Of a DNA stretch of 64,000 bases, positions 36,256-46,105 are shown in pieces; position 1 is the stretch's first letter; each line of letters starts with the position of its first letter. The notes under the pieces were generated by a model. The model saw nothing but the letters and a program-made list of their open reading frames with translations, was not told the DNA's origin and did not search any database. Location of the stretch: positions 62,001-126,000 of the forward strand of contig NZ_FXAZ01000001.1 of the NCBI RefSeq assembly GCF_900177815.1, given 5' to 3'. This stretch comes from Paenibacillus aquistagni (lineage in GTDB: Bacteria; Bacillota; Bacilli; Paenibacillales; Paenibacillaceae). The position numbers and the translations under genes are program-made.

Positions 36256-38886
36256 ATGAAAGCAAGTGAGATACGTTCCAAATGGTTGGCATTCTTCGAG
36301 AGCAAAGGCCATCACATCGAGCCAAGCGCTTCGTTGGTGCCGCATAACGACCCGTCTTTGCTATGGATCAATGCGGGGATGGCGCCGCTAAAGCCTTATT
36401 TCGACGGCCGCGTGAAGCCGGAGAATCCACGCATTGCGAACTCGCAAAAGTGCATTCGTACGAATGATATCGAGAATGTAGGCAAGACACGACGCCACCA
36501 CACCTTTTTTGAAATGCTCGGCAACTTTTCCATTGGCGATTACTTCAAGGAAGAAGTTATCACTTGGGCGTGGGAGTTCCTGACAGACAAGCAGTGGATC
36601 GGCTTTGATCCAAATCGCCTCTATGTCACGGTATATCCTGAGGATGAAGAAGCCTTCCGTTTCTGGAATGAGAAGATTGGCCTTCCGGAAGAACGCATTA
36701 TCAAGACAGAGGACAACTTCTGGGATATCGGCGAAGGTCCATGCGGACCTTGTACAGAGATCTTCTACGATCGCGGCGAATCCTACGGGGACCCTAACGA
36801 TCCAGAATGCTATCCTAGCGGCGAGAATGAGCGCTACTTGGAAGTATGGAACCTGGTATTTTCACAATTCAATCACAACAAAGACGGCAGCTATACGCCG
36901 CTTCCTAATAAAAACATTGATACAGGCGCAGGACTTGAGCGCTTCGCATCCATTCTTCAAGATGTGGACTCCAACTTCGATACCGATCTCTTTATTCCGA
37001 TCATTGAAGCGACGAGCCGCATCGCTGGCGTGCCTTACAAGAACAATGAAGAGCATGATGTTGCGTTCAAGGTCGTTGCAGACCATATCCGTACGGTTGT
37101 ATTTGCTGTAGGGGATGGTGTGCTTCCTTCCAATGAAGGCCGCGGATACATTATTCGGCGCTTGCTTCGTCGCGCGGTACGTTATGGCAAGGTGCTAGGC
37201 ATTGAGCGTCCATTCATGGTTGAGCTTGTGAAGACAGTAGGCGATGTGATGGGTGGACACTACCCAGATATTGTTGAGAAGCGCGAGTTCATTGAGAAGG
37301 TTGTTAAAAATGAAGAGGAGCGCTTCCATGAGACATTGACGGATGGCTTGAACATCTTGTCTGAGATGGCAGCTGCGGCAAAGGCAGAAGGCCGCTCGCA
37401 GATCAATGGTCCAGAAGCCTTCAAGCTGTATGATACTTATGGCTTCCCGCTCGACTTGACGGAGGATTATGCAGCCGAGCATGGGCTGAGCGTCGACCAT
37501 GATGGCTTCGAGCAGGCGATGCAGGAGCAGCGTGACCGTGCACGCGCAGCGCGTCAGGATGTGGAGAGCATGAAGGTTCAAGGCGGAGCCCTTGCCGACT
37601 ACACCACTCCAAGCTCCTTTATTGGTTATCAGCAGGTAGAGGCTAGTGCTAAAGTGCTCGCGGTCATTGTCGATGAGGCGCTCGTAGAAGAGGCGGCTGC
37701 AGGATCAACCTGCCAAGTCATCCTTGATCAAACCCCGTTCTATGCCGAGAGCGGCGGCCAAGTGAGCGACAATGGCGTGCTTACGTCTAACGCGCTGAAA
37801 GCCATCGTGACCAATGTAAAGAAAGCACCTCATGGTCAGCACGTGCATGCTGTTACGGTAGAGTCAGGCACACTTAAAGCAGGAATGGAGCTTACCGCTT
37901 CTGTTGATCGTGCTGAGCGTGATTCGATCATTAAGAACCACACCGCAACGCATCTTTTGCATCGCGCGCTGAAGGATGTGCTTGGCGAGCATGTCAATCA
38001 AGCAGGCTCCCTTGTGGAAGAAGAGCGTCTTCGCTTTGACTTCACACAGCTTGGCAGCATCAAGCCAGAAGAGCTTCAAGACATTGAGCGCCGCGTTAAT
38101 GAGCAGATCTGGAAGAGCACGCCGATTGTCATCGAAGAGATGAGCATTGATAAGGCTAAGGCTCTTGGCGCGATGGCCTTGTTCGGGGAAAAATATGGAG
38201 ACGTTGTGCGCGTCGTTCAAGTAGGCACATACAGCATCGAGCTTTGCGGTGGCGTGCATGTGAAGAATACATCGGAGATCGGCTTGTTCAAAGTTGTAAG
38301 CGAGAGCGGCATTGGCTCTGGTGTTCGCCGCATTGAGGCAGTAACGGGCCGCTTTGCTTATCAATACATGGATGAGCAGCTGGATCTTTTGAAGCAGTCC
38401 GCTCAATTGCTCAAATCCAACATCCAAGACGTGCCAAAACGCATCGAGGGCATGTTCTTGCGCGAGAAGGAATTGCAGCGTGAGAACGAATCGCTGAATG
38501 CGAAGCTCTCAAGCATTGAAGCAGGCCAATTAACGGATAAAGTTCGCTCCATCGCAGGTGTGCAGGTGCTCGCTGCTGAGATTCAAGCCAATGGCATGGA
38601 TGCCATTCGGACGACGGCGGATGAGCTGAAGTCGAAGCTTCCAGACACGATTGTTGTTCTTGGCGCTGTTGCTGAGGGCAAGGTAAACTTTGTGGTGTCT
38701 GTGGCTCCAGAGCTTGTGAAGAAAGGCTTCCATGCAGGCAAGCTGATCAAGGAGATTGCTGCTGTGACTGGCGGCGGCGGTGGCGGTCGTCCAGATATGG
38801 CGCAGGCTGGCGGCAAAGACGCAAGCAAGATTCAAGAAGCGCTTATGCTTGTAGATAAGCTAGTCAGCGATCAAGCAGATGCGTAA
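36256..38886 (+). CDS. alaS: Alanyl-tRNA synthetase
   Basis: An 876-residue class II synthetase of normal length. The catalytic core starts [16 protein letters not shown] and has [19 protein letters not shown]. The editing domain has the zinc-type HTATH motif ([11 protein letters not shown]) and CGGVH further on. A C-Ala domain with a [15 protein letters not shown] loop closes the protein. The ATG at 36256 follows AGGAGGAA by 6 bases, just downstream of the T-box terminator. yrzL and ruvX follow, as in Bacillus. Confidence 0.98.
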   Translation: MKASEIRSKWLAFFESKGHHIEPSASLVPHNDPSLLWINAGMAPLKPYFDGRVKPENPRIANSQKCIRTNDIENVGKTRRHHTFFEMLGNFSIGDYFKEEVITWAWEFLTDKQWIGFDPNRLYVTVYPEDEEAFRFWNEKIGLPEERIIKTEDNFWDIGEGPCGPCTEIFYDRGESYGDPNDPECYPSGENERYLEVWNLVFSQFNHNKDGSYTPLPNKNIDTGAGLERFASILQDVDSNFDTDLFIPIIEATSRIAGVPYKNNEEHDVAFKVVADHIRTVVFAVGDGVLPSNEGRGYIIRRLLRRAVRYGKVLGIERPFMVELVKTVGDVMGGHYPDIVEKREFIEKVVKNEEERFHETLTDGLNILSEMAAAAKAEGRSQINGPEAFKLYDTYGFPLDLTEDYAAEHGLSVDHDGFEQAMQEQRDRARAARQDVESMKVQGGALADYTTPSSFIGYQQVEASAKVLAVIVDEALVEEAAAGSTCQVILDQTPFYAESGGQVSDNGVLTSNALKAIVTNVKKAPHGQHVHAVTVESGTLKAGMELTASVDRAERDSIIKNHTATHLLHRALKDVLGEHVNQAGSLVEEERLRFDFTQLGSIKPEELQDIERRVNEQIWKSTPIVIEEMSIDKAKALGAMALFGEKYGDVVRVVQVGTYSIELCGGVHVKNTSEIGLFKVVSESGIGSGVRRIEAVTGRFAYQYMDEQLDLLKQSAQLLKSNIQDVPKRIEGMFLREKELQRENESLNAKLSSIEAGQLTDKVRSIAGVQVLAAEIQANGMDAIRTTADELKSKLPDTIVVLGAVAEGKVNFVVSVAPELVKKGFHAGKLIKEIAAVTGGGGGGRPDMAQAGGKDASKIQEALMLVDKLVSDQADA

Positions 38887-39004
38887 GTCATACTCAACCG
38901 TTCATTTTCAGTGAATAGCAAGATCATTCGCTGAGGATGGATTCAATCATAAGCAGGTAGTAAAGCTTAAGTGAGAAGACAGCTGCAGCAGAAGATGATT
39001 TGGA

Positions 39005-39068
39005 ATAGAGGCGTATAAGAAGCATCTTGGGTATATAATAGTAGAAGAGTGCTTCTATATGCCTCTAT
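39005..39068. repeat. Long imperfect inverted repeat between alaS and yrzL
   Basis: A left arm of 20 bases (39005-39024, beginning ATAGAGGC) pairs with a right arm of 19 bases (39050-39068, ending GCCTCTAT), with one bulge and one or two mismatches. The 25-base loop contains TATAAT. There is no T run after it, so it is not a normal terminator. A second, shorter hairpin (13-base stem, ATTTTCAGTGAAT / ATTCGCTGAGGAT) lies at 38905-38936. Confidence 0.7.
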
Positions 39069-39168
39069 GTTCATAAGTCTGGCACAAATATTGGGACACG
39101 GTTATCACGAGGATATTTTTTGTTTGACTTGGGTTGTGTTATGATAAGAGAAAAGCGAGGTGATGACG

Positions 39169-39429
39169 ATGAGTTCGTTGGATAAGACGATGAAATTCAA
39201 TGTAACAGCTGAAGAGCAAGCGACATCCAGTCAAGACATCCTATTGTCTGTGTATGATGCGTTGAAGGAGAAGGAGTACAATCCGATCAACCAGATCGTC
39301 GGATACCTGCTCTCCGGGGATCCAGCTTATATTCCACGTCATAACAATGCTCGAAGCCTCGTACGGAAAAAGGAAAGAGATGAACTGATCGAAGAACTGG
39401 TTCGGTTCTATCTTAGTCATCACCGTTAA
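39169..39429 (+). CDS. yrzL: IreB-family (DUF965) regulatory phosphoprotein, YrzL
   Basis: An 86-residue protein. The family core [22 protein letters not shown] is complete, with the N-terminal SLDKTMKFN that carries the phosphorylatable Thr in Enterococcus IreB. IreB is a substrate of the PASTA kinase IreK and tunes cell-envelope stress resistance; the B. subtilis relative is YrzL. The ATG at 39169 follows AGGTGA. GTG 39160 and ATG 39163 are too close to that site. It sits between alaS and ruvX, as in Bacillus. A regulatory role here is inferred from the family. Confidence 0.93.
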   Translation: MSSLDKTMKFNVTAEEQATSSQDILLSVYDALKEKEYNPINQIVGYLLSGDPAYIPRHNNARSLVRKKERDELIEELVRFYLSHHR

Positions 39430-39497
39430 TCCTGTATGGGCCATGCTGCTTGAATGTTCTGTTCAAGCGTTGTGAACTTGAGCTGTAGGAGACGATC

Positions 39498-39914
39498 ATG
39501 AGAATATTAGGATTGGACTATGGAGATCGCAAGATTGGTGTGGCTGTAAGCGATGCGTTTGGTTGGACAGCGCAGGGGCTTGAGGTTATTGTTCGCACCA
39601 GTGAAGAAAAGGTTTTAAAGCGTTTGGAAACGATCGTAAAGGATCATGAGGTCGAAGCGATCGTGCTTGGCTTGCCAAAGAATATGAACGGCACAGTCGG
39701 GCCGCGAGGCGAGATCAGCATATCCTTTGCGGAGACATTAAGGCAGTCACTTGGGTTGCCCGTTCACCTATGGGATGAGCGCTTGAGCACCGTGTCTGCA
39801 GAGCGGACCCTGCTCGAAGCGGATGTCAGCCGCAAGAAGCGCAGACAAGTAGTTGATAAAATGGCAGCAACGATTATTTTACAAACATATCTCGACTATC
39901 AATCTAGAAGGTGA
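39498..39914 (+). CDS. ruvX: RuvX/YqgF family nuclease (putative Holliday junction resolvase, pre-16S rRNA processing)
   Basis: A 138-residue RNase H-fold protein. [17 protein letters not shown] supplies the first catalytic Asp. [13 protein letters not shown] and [12 protein letters not shown] supply later conserved acidic positions, and a final [14 protein letters not shown] adds the last Asp. Family members process 16S rRNA 5' ends or cut recombination junctions; the true role in Bacillota is debated. ATG 39498 has GTAGGAG upstream. The yrzL-ruvX-yrzB order is conserved and probably one operon. Confidence 0.95.
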   Translation: MRILGLDYGDRKIGVAVSDAFGWTAQGLEVIVRTSEEKVLKRLETIVKDHEVEAIVLGLPKNMNGTVGPRGEISISFAETLRQSLGLPVHLWDERLSTVSAERTLLEADVSRKKRRQVVDKMAATIILQTYLDYQSRR

Positions 39915-39924
39915 GGGGTTAACA

Positions 39925-40218
39925 ATGGCACATGACAACCATGCACATGAGGAACCGGAAATTATCTATATTCCAGATGACGAGGGCAATGAAGAAGAGT
40001 TCGAAGTCATTATGAAATTCGAGGTTGATGGTTCCGATAACAAATATATGATGGTCGTCCCTGTGGATTCAGAGGATGAGGAAACAGATGAGGTCTATGC
40101 CTTCCGTTATGAAGAAGACGGAGACGATTTGAAGCTCTTTATCATCGAAGATGAAGAAGAGTGGAATATTGTTGAAGAGACTTTTAACACACTGGTCGAT
40201 TCAGAAGAGGAGCTGTAA
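39925..40218 (+). CDS. yrzB: DUF1292 protein YrzB
   Basis: A 97-residue very acidic protein. The DUF1292 pattern is clear: IIYIPDDEGNEEEFEVIMKF, then MVVPVDSEDEETDEVYAFRYEEDGDD and EEEWNIVEETFNTL. Its ATG at 39925 is 10 bases past the ruvX stop, with GTGAGGGG upstream. The function is unknown. It is conserved after ruvX in Bacillota. Confidence 0.92.
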   Translation: MAHDNHAHEEPEIIYIPDDEGNEEEFEVIMKFEVDGSDNKYMMVVPVDSEDEETDEVYAFRYEEDGDDLKLFIIEDEEEWNIVEETFNTLVDSEEEL

Positions 40219-40221
40219 GGC

Positions 40222-40530
40222 GTGAGTGAAGCCGTTCAACTCAAATTTATCGATGAACTATCGAAGCAATATGGAAGCGCGCTTGAAATGACCGATGAAG
40301 AAGGCAAGAGCCGTTTTTTTGATCTTCTTGCTGAATTCGAGGTTGATGGACATAGCTACGCGATTGTACAGGATCAAGAGGGACAATATGAACCCGAAGC
40401 TCTTCGCATGGTAAAGGACGAACATGGAACATGGCAGCTAGAGACGATCGACAGCGATGAAGAGTGGGAAGAGGTTATGGAAGCCTATGACGAGGTAGCC
40501 TATTCAGAAGAGCTGGATGAAGAACAGTAA
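40222..40530 (+). CDS. Second DUF1292-like acidic protein
   Basis: A 102-residue acidic protein starting at GTG 40222, three bases after the previous stop. It repeats the layout of its neighbour: FFDLLAEFEVDGHSYAIVQDQEG, then ALRMVKDEHGTWQLETI and DSDEEWEEVMEAYDEV. It looks like a diverged paralogue of yrzB. Such a tandem is not in B. subtilis, as far as I recall. Function unknown. A terminator follows. Confidence 0.85.
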   Translation: MSEAVQLKFIDELSKQYGSALEMTDEEGKSRFFDLLAEFEVDGHSYAIVQDQEGQYEPEALRMVKDEHGTWQLETIDSDEEWEEVMEAYDEVAYSEELDEEQ

Positions 40531-40650
40531 GATTACGCTTTCTTCATCTGACCCATCTATATAAGTTGAACGATGGTAAGGAACAACTTATACAGCTATA
40601 TGGAAGCGTTAAGCGGGTATAGTGGGGCTGAAGCATGTAATTCACAAGAA

Positions 40651-40676
40651 AAGGGCGGCTAACGACCGCTCTTTTT
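40651..40676 (+). terminator. Terminator after the DUF1292 pair
   Basis: AGGGCGG / CCGCTCT (one G-U pair) with a 7-base loop, followed by TTTTT. It ends the alaS-yrzL-ruvX-DUF1292 unit. mltG starts 21 bases on. Confidence 0.8.
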
Positions 40677-40696
40677 CCATGTAGGAGAGTGATCTA

Positions 40697-41743
40697 TTGA
40701 GGACAGCGGCAAAAGCAGCACTCGCTTTATTTTCTGTTATTATTTTAATTATTGGTGCGGGTGCTTGGTATGTATGGAATGGAATGAAGCCCGTTCAAGG
40801 GCAGGACAAGCCAACTGAGGTTACGATTGAGCATGGAACCGGAACATCAGCCATCGCAGACAAGCTCGAACAGCAAGGCGTCATAAAAAATGCGATGCTC
40901 TTTAAGCTTTATTTAAAGTATAACAATCAGGGATCTTCCTTTAAGGCAGGGGAATATGCGTTTGAACCAAGCAGCACCTATGAAGCGATTATTCAAAAGC
41001 TTAACGATGGTGAGGTTATTCCTGTCGAGACGGTGCGGGTGACGGTTCCAGAGGGTTATACGATTGAGCAAATAGCAGCTGATCTAAGCGAACAGGGCAT
41101 TGTGGAAAAAGCGGCGTTCCTGCAAGCAGCAGACAAGATCGCGAAGTCGAAGCCAGAGGGGATCACGCTGAATCTTCCTAAGCCCAATGATCAGGTAAAG
41201 CATGGCCTTGAAGGCTATTTGTTCCCGGAAACGTATGAATTCGCAGTAGGCACAAGCGCTGAGGATATGATCATTCGTATGATCAAAGAGACAGAAAAGA
41301 GATTAATTGAGATTCAAGACTTCGATGAGAAGCTGCAGGCGCGCAAGATGAATTTGCAGGAGCTGCTTACCGTCGCTTCGCTTGTGGAGCGCGAAGTGGT
41401 TGTGGATGAAGAACGTGCGCTTGTGGCAGGCGTAATCTATAATCGATTGAACAAACCGATGCGCTTGCAGATCGATGCGACGATTCAGTATGCGCTGGAC
41501 AAGCCGAAGGAACGGCTGTATTATAAGGATTTGGAAATTGATAGCCCGTACAATTCGTACAAGCATGATGGACTTCCGCCAGGACCAATCGCAAGCCCGA
41601 GCATCGAATCGATTAAGGCAGCGTTAAGTCCGGAAGCATCGGATTACTTCTATTATGTAACGAAAAAAGACGGTACCCAAACTCATTTATTTGCTAAGAC
41701 CTATGATGAGCATCTGCGCAATATTGAGAAGAGTAAACAGTAA
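40697..41743 (+). CDS. mltG: Endolytic murein transglycosylase MltG
   Basis: A 348-residue membrane-anchored protein. One transmembrane segment (about 7-28) is followed by a LysM-like domain (about 40-110) and the YceG catalytic domain. The catalytic Glu is E231 (ASLVERE), and YNRLNKPMRLQIDATIQYAL and DSPYNSYKHDGLPPGPI are the usual motifs. MltG cuts nascent peptidoglycan strands and sets glycan length outside the membrane. The start is TTG 40697 with GTAGGAG about 10 bases upstream. The next gene starts 13 bases after it. Confidence 0.96.
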   Translation: MRTAAKAALALFSVIILIIGAGAWYVWNGMKPVQGQDKPTEVTIEHGTGTSAIADKLEQQGVIKNAMLFKLYLKYNNQGSSFKAGEYAFEPSSTYEAIIQKLNDGEVIPVETVRVTVPEGYTIEQIAADLSEQGIVEKAAFLQAADKIAKSKPEGITLNLPKPNDQVKHGLEGYLFPETYEFAVGTSAEDMIIRMIKETEKRLIEIQDFDEKLQARKMNLQELLTVASLVEREVVVDEERALVAGVIYNRLNKPMRLQIDATIQYALDKPKERLYYKDLEIDSPYNSYKHDGLPPGPIASPSIESIKAALSPEASDYFYYVTKKDGTQTHLFAKTYDEHLRNIEKSKQ

Positions 41744-41755
41744 AGTGGTGATTTC

Positions 41756-42691
41756 ATGACAACAAAACCAGAACTGCTCATTACGGCGGGGACGCTTGAG
41801 GAAGTGAAGGCTTATTTGGAAGCTGGAGCAACCGCAATTACGGTAGGAGAGTCCAAGTATGGTATGCGTTTGCCGGGACAGATGACCCTTGAACATATAC
41901 AGGCCGCGCTGCCGATGGTGCATGAGCATGGAGCGAAGCTCTATGCGGCGGTTAACCATATTTTTCACAACGATGCATTGCCAGGGCTTCAGCAATATTT
42001 GGCTGAACTTGAGCGCGTAGGGATTGATGGGATCACATATGGCGACCCGTCGGTATTGATGACGTCCAGAATAGCGGCACCTAGCTTGAAGCTGCATTGG
42101 AATGCGGAAATGACTTCAACCAACTATGCCACTGCGACATATTGGCAGAAGCGTGGCGCAAGCCGCATCGTGCTGGCACGCGAGCTGAATATGGATCAGG
42201 TTATTGAGATCAAGAAGCAGCTGCCGGATATGGAAGTGGAGGTTCAAGTGCATGGAATGACCAACATCTATCACTCGAAGCGCCACTTAATCCAGCACTA
42301 TCTACGCCATATCGGCAAGGAAGAGGACACAGAGCATGTGGGCCTGGAGCGCAAGCTGTTCCTCATTGAGAAGGAACGTCAAGATGAGAAGTTCCCTGTT
42401 TATGAGGATGAGTATGGGGCTTATATTATGAGCTCTGATGATGTATGCATCCTAGAGGACTTGAAGCTGTTGCTGGATGCTAAGCTCGACAGCTTCAAGA
42501 TAGAGAGCTTGCTTAAGCCGCGAGTATATAACGAAGCGGTGCTTCGCGCTTATCGCCGTGCGATAGATGAATATGCCAAAGATCCCGAAGGCTATGCATT
42601 CAAGCCAGAATGGATGGATGAGATTCGAACACTTCAAGATCCAGAACGCGAGCTGTCGTTTGGATTTTTCTATAAAGAACAGATGTATTAA
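41756..42691 (+). CDS. yrrN: U32 family protein YrrN (TrhP1-like, tRNA U34 hydroxylation)
   Basis: A 311-residue TIM-barrel-like U32 protein: PELLITAGTLEEVKAYLEAGATAITVGESKYGMR, then RIVLARELNMDQVIEIKKQL and VHGMTNIYHSKRHL. In B. subtilis YrrN and YrrO together are needed to make 5-hydroxyuridine at tRNA position 34. The protein lacks the Cys cluster of its partner. ATG 41756 has GTGGTGA 7 bases upstream and follows mltG by 12 bases. B. subtilis has the methyltransferase gene trmR between mltG and yrrN; it is missing here. Old annotations call this family peptidases, which is unproven. Confidence 0.9.
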   Translation: MTTKPELLITAGTLEEVKAYLEAGATAITVGESKYGMRLPGQMTLEHIQAALPMVHEHGAKLYAAVNHIFHNDALPGLQQYLAELERVGIDGITYGDPSVLMTSRIAAPSLKLHWNAEMTSTNYATATYWQKRGASRIVLARELNMDQVIEIKKQLPDMEVEVQVHGMTNIYHSKRHLIQHYLRHIGKEEDTEHVGLERKLFLIEKERQDEKFPVYEDEYGAYIMSSDDVCILEDLKLLLDAKLDSFKIESLLKPRVYNEAVLRAYRRAIDEYAKDPEGYAFKPEWMDEIRTLQDPERELSFGFFYKEQMY

Positions 42692-42709
42692 GAAGGGGGC
42701 GTGAAGCCG

Positions 42710-44044
42710 ATGACAACAAAAGTAAAGCATAAATACAACGGAAAACGTAACCGTCTCGATAAGCCGGAACTGCTCGCTCCCGCCGGCAACTTGGAAAAGC
42801 TCAAGTTCGCCATCCACTATGGCGCCGACGCGGTATACATCGGCGGCCAGAAGTATGGACTGCGCTCGAATGCGGACAACTTCAGCTTTGAAGAGATGCG
42901 CGAGGGCGTTGAATTTGCAAAGAAATACGGAGCAAAAGTATTCGTTGCGACGAACATTTATGCCCACAATGAGGATTTAGAGGGCATTGAGGAATATTTG
43001 CTGAACCTCCAAGATGCGGGAATCAGTGCGATCATAGCGGCAGACCCGATCATTATCGAGACCGCGCAGCGTGTGGCCCCGAAGCTTGAGGTTCACATCA
43101 GTACGCAGCAGTCAATCTCGAACTGGCAGACCGTTCAGTTCTGGAAGGATGAGGGAGCTCCTCGCGTCGTGCTTGCACGTGAGACGAGCATTGACGAGAT
43201 TGCTGAGATCAAGGAGCACGTGGATATCGAGATTGAAGCCTTCATTCATGGAGCAGCGTGCTCTTCTTATTCCGGCCGATGCACCTTGTCGAACCACTTC
43301 ACGGATCGGGATTCGAACCGTGGAGGCTGCTGCCAATCCTGCCGCTGGAAATACGACTTGTTCGAAGATGCGCGCGATGACCTCGACGAATGGATCAGCC
43401 AGACCGAAGCTGAAGGCGAGCCGGTGCTGGAGCAGTTTCGCGTAGGCATTACGCAGCTGCCGTTGTTCCAAGAGGGGCAAAACGAGTTCTCCATGAGCGC
43501 GAAGGATCAATGCTTGCTTGAGCATTTGCCAGACCTAATTGATGCTGGCATCGACAGCTTCAAGGTGGAAGGACGCATGAGATCGATTCACTACGTAGCG
43601 ACGGTTATTAATGTCTATCGTCAGGCGATTGATGCTTACATGGAAGATCCGGACAACTATGAGCTGAATCCAGAATGGATTGAGGAGATCAATAAGGCTG
43701 CAAATCGTCCTGTGAATACGGGCTTCTTCTATGAAGAGCCTGATCATGAGGATCATATTTACGAGCCAGAGCAAAAGTCAACCCCTTATGATTTTGCAGG
43801 TCTAGTTATGGATTACGATGAGAGCACGAGAATGGCTACTATTCAGCAGCGCAATCACTTTAAGCCAGGAACCGAAGTTGAATTCTTTGGTCCCAATGGT
43901 ACCTTCTTCAAGCAGAAGGTGGATGCCATTTGGGATACAGAAGGCCAAGTTCTCGATGCAGCGCGCCATCCTTTGCAGCTTGTTCGAATCAAGGTTGATC
44001 AGCCTGTCCATTATTTCGATATGATGCGCAAAAAGAATCGCTAG
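42710..44044 (+). CDS. yrrO: U32 family protein YrrO (TrhP2-like, tRNA U34 hydroxylation)
   Basis: A 444-residue protein. The U32 core begins PELLAPAGNLEKLKFAIHYGADAVYIGG. The family cysteines are in GAACSSYSGRCTLSN and GGCCQSCRW, which are thought to hold an iron-sulfur cluster. A C-terminal beta-barrel extension (about 350-444) distinguishes it from YrrN. It uses prephenate-derived chemistry with YrrN to hydroxylate U34. ATG 42710 has AAGGGGG 10 bases upstream; GTG 42701 is 1 base from it. A terminator-like hairpin follows. Confidence 0.93.
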   Translation: MTTKVKHKYNGKRNRLDKPELLAPAGNLEKLKFAIHYGADAVYIGGQKYGLRSNADNFSFEEMREGVEFAKKYGAKVFVATNIYAHNEDLEGIEEYLLNLQDAGISAIIAADPIIIETAQRVAPKLEVHISTQQSISNWQTVQFWKDEGAPRVVLARETSIDEIAEIKEHVDIEIEAFIHGAACSSYSGRCTLSNHFTDRDSNRGGCCQSCRWKYDLFEDARDDLDEWISQTEAEGEPVLEQFRVGITQLPLFQEGQNEFSMSAKDQCLLEHLPDLIDAGIDSFKVEGRMRSIHYVATVINVYRQAIDAYMEDPDNYELNPEWIEEINKAANRPVNTGFFYEEPDHEDHIYEPEQKSTPYDFAGLVMDYDESTRMATIQQRNHFKPGTEVEFFGPNGTFFKQKVDAIWDTEGQVLDAARHPLQLVRIKVDQPVHYFDMMRKKNR

Positions 44045-44101
44045 TGTGATCGGTGCTAGGTTAAAGAACGAAGCCTATGCGCGTTAAGAAGTTCGATAAA
44101 T

Positions 44102-44139
44102 AGCGTCCCTTATCTCTTGCAGAGAAGGGGCGCTTTGTT
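44102..44139 (+). terminator. Terminator-like hairpin after yrrO
   Basis: AGCGTCCCTT-(A)TCTC / GAGA-AGGGGCGCT is a 14-base stem with a short loop. The tail is only TTTGTTG, so termination is probably partial. Confidence 0.55.
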
Positions 44140-44293
44140 GTGATGGATGCGCTGCGTCCATCTGCAACGATTTCACACCTGCTTCGGATCGACTATGAAT
44201 GCCGGCAGCCATACCGAGATGCACGAGGATTGAAGAGATGCGCACCTGCCCATACTAGAAATAGCGACATTCCATTAAAGGGGCGTGGGTCCG

Positions 44294-46105
44294 GTGAAAT
44301 CTCAAGCATCAATCAGACAACTGCGGCGCATCGGTTATGCAACTTTTATAATCACAGCAATGCTGTGCATCTGGGTGGCTCGACTTGCCTGGCTCCAATT
44401 TGTTGAAGCGTTTCAAGCGCTTCCCCATGATTCTCATACTTTAATGAAGCAATCGGTTATTCAGCGCGAACGCGGCATTGTTTTAGATGACGGCAGAGGT
44501 CATATTGTGGATCGTCGAGGTACACCGATAACAGGATTGAAGGCAAATGCGCTCATTTTCTTTCCTATTCAATCTTCAAAGGAACAAAAGGCTGCTGTAG
44601 AGCAAATTGCGTCGCTTCTTGAACTGGATGCAGGACAGCTGATGCGTCAATGGAGTATGGCTTCAGAACCATTTGTCCTGCGTGATAATCAGAAAAAAGT
44701 GGTATCGATAACTGAAACAAAATTGCAAACTTTGCAGCAATATCATTGGCCGGGGGTTCGACTGCTTCCATATACTGATCCTTACCCGCTAAAGGAGCTT
44801 ACTCCACATTGGGTGGGTTATACGATAGAGGCAAGTACCGCCAATACAACTGGCGCCAAGGCTGAGAGGCATGATCATGGCTGGCGGTATAAAATGCGGA
44901 AAGGGGCATACGGACTGGAGCAATCCTTTAATCCTTTGCTCGCTGGCATCGGTCCTGTCACCTTTGTTCATTATCAGGACGCAGGAATGAAGCCGCTCCC
45001 GGGCCTTGACGTGCGAATTCGCAAGCCTGGCAACCCTTATTATCCGCTGCGGCTGGTAACGACAGCAGATCTAAGTCTGCATGAACCGATCGTTACCATT
45101 ATGAAGCAGCATCATGTGAAAAAAGGAGCTGTCGTTGTCCTCGACGCAGCAACGCGTGATGTGCTGGCTATGGTCAGTGTGCCCGCTTATAATCCGGAGC
45201 GCATTGACCCAAAAGATCATGCATGGAATAATCTTGCGCTTCAGGCGGCAGCGCCAGGCTCAGTATTCAAACTTGTCGCGGCGGCGTGGGCTTTGGAATC
45301 AGGCGCATATAAGCCTCAGGATTCCTTTTATTGCAGCGGTGAGTATGGCAAGTACGGATTGTCTTGCTGGAAGAAAGGCGGTCACGGTACATTGACCTTG
45401 GAGGAAGCATTTGCACAATCCTGCAATGTGGCTTTTGCACAGATCAGTGAGCGCATGACTGCGCTGGATATGTACCATTATGCCCACAAGCTAGGGTGGA
45501 TTGGTTCTGTTGGGCAGATTGGAAGCGACCATCTGGGGCATAGGGAGCTTGCTCAATTGCCGAATGAGGAAGGCGGTCGTATTGAAGGGCCAGGCAAGAA
45601 ATCAATTGAAATGGGAGAAGGGGAAAAGGTTCAATCGTCCATCGGCCAGCGTGATGTTCGCATCACTCCACTTGCCGCTGCCAATGCCATGGTTACGCTC
45701 CTTCAAGGCGGAGTCTACGGCGAACCGCGCTTAGTGCAGCGAATAGAAGATCAATCCGGAGCGGTTATTTCAACCTTTTCCAAGCAGGCAAATCAAGAAC
45801 GAAGGCTTCAAGCAAGGACCGCCCATTATCTTCGCTACTGGATGGAGCAGGTCGTAAAGCGAGGTACGGGGGAAGCGCTTCGTCATCGTGCTTGGACGCT
45901 CGCTGGCAAGAGCGGAACAGCACAAGCCGAAGCTTACGGAACGAAGCAGCTGCATACTTGGTTTGTTGGTTATGGACCAGTAAAAAAACCTCAATATGCA
46001 GTCGCGGTTGTATCGCTTGATGAAGAGAACGATAGTCAACATCGGGCAACAGCTGTATTTGGAGATGTAATGGATATGTTGGCTTCCTACCAAGTGAAGC
46101 CATAA
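44294..46105 (+). CDS. pbpI: Class B penicillin-binding protein (PbpI/PBP4b-like transpeptidase)
   Basis: A 603-residue transpeptidase. One transmembrane segment is about 10-33, a dimerisation domain is about 50-230, and the penicillin-binding domain is about 255-595. Active-site motifs are S323-x-x-K (PGSVFKL), SCN at 376-378 and KSGT at 539-542. It cross-links peptidoglycan outside the membrane. GTG 44294 fits the ribosome site AAAGGGG better than GTG 44285. In B. subtilis pbpI (yrrR) lies just after yrrO-udk-greA and is made during sporulation. Here udk and greA are absent and pbpI follows yrrO directly. The exact orthology is inferred from place and size. Confidence 0.88.
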   Translation: MKSQASIRQLRRIGYATFIITAMLCIWVARLAWLQFVEAFQALPHDSHTLMKQSVIQRERGIVLDDGRGHIVDRRGTPITGLKANALIFFPIQSSKEQKAAVEQIASLLELDAGQLMRQWSMASEPFVLRDNQKKVVSITETKLQTLQQYHWPGVRLLPYTDPYPLKELTPHWVGYTIEASTANTTGAKAERHDHGWRYKMRKGAYGLEQSFNPLLAGIGPVTFVHYQDAGMKPLPGLDVRIRKPGNPYYPLRLVTTADLSLHEPIVTIMKQHHVKKGAVVVLDAATRDVLAMVSVPAYNPERIDPKDHAWNNLALQAAAPGSVFKLVAAAWALESGAYKPQDSFYCSGEYGKYGLSCWKKGGHGTLTLEEAFAQSCNVAFAQISERMTALDMYHYAHKLGWIGSVGQIGSDHLGHRELAQLPNEEGGRIEGPGKKSIEMGEGEKVQSSIGQRDVRITPLAAANAMVTLLQGGVYGEPRLVQRIEDQSGAVISTFSKQANQERRLQARTAHYLRYWMEQVVKRGTGEALRHRAWTLAGKSGTAQAEAYGTKQLHTWFVGYGPVKKPQYAVAVVSLDEENDSQHRATAVFGDVMDMLASYQVKP

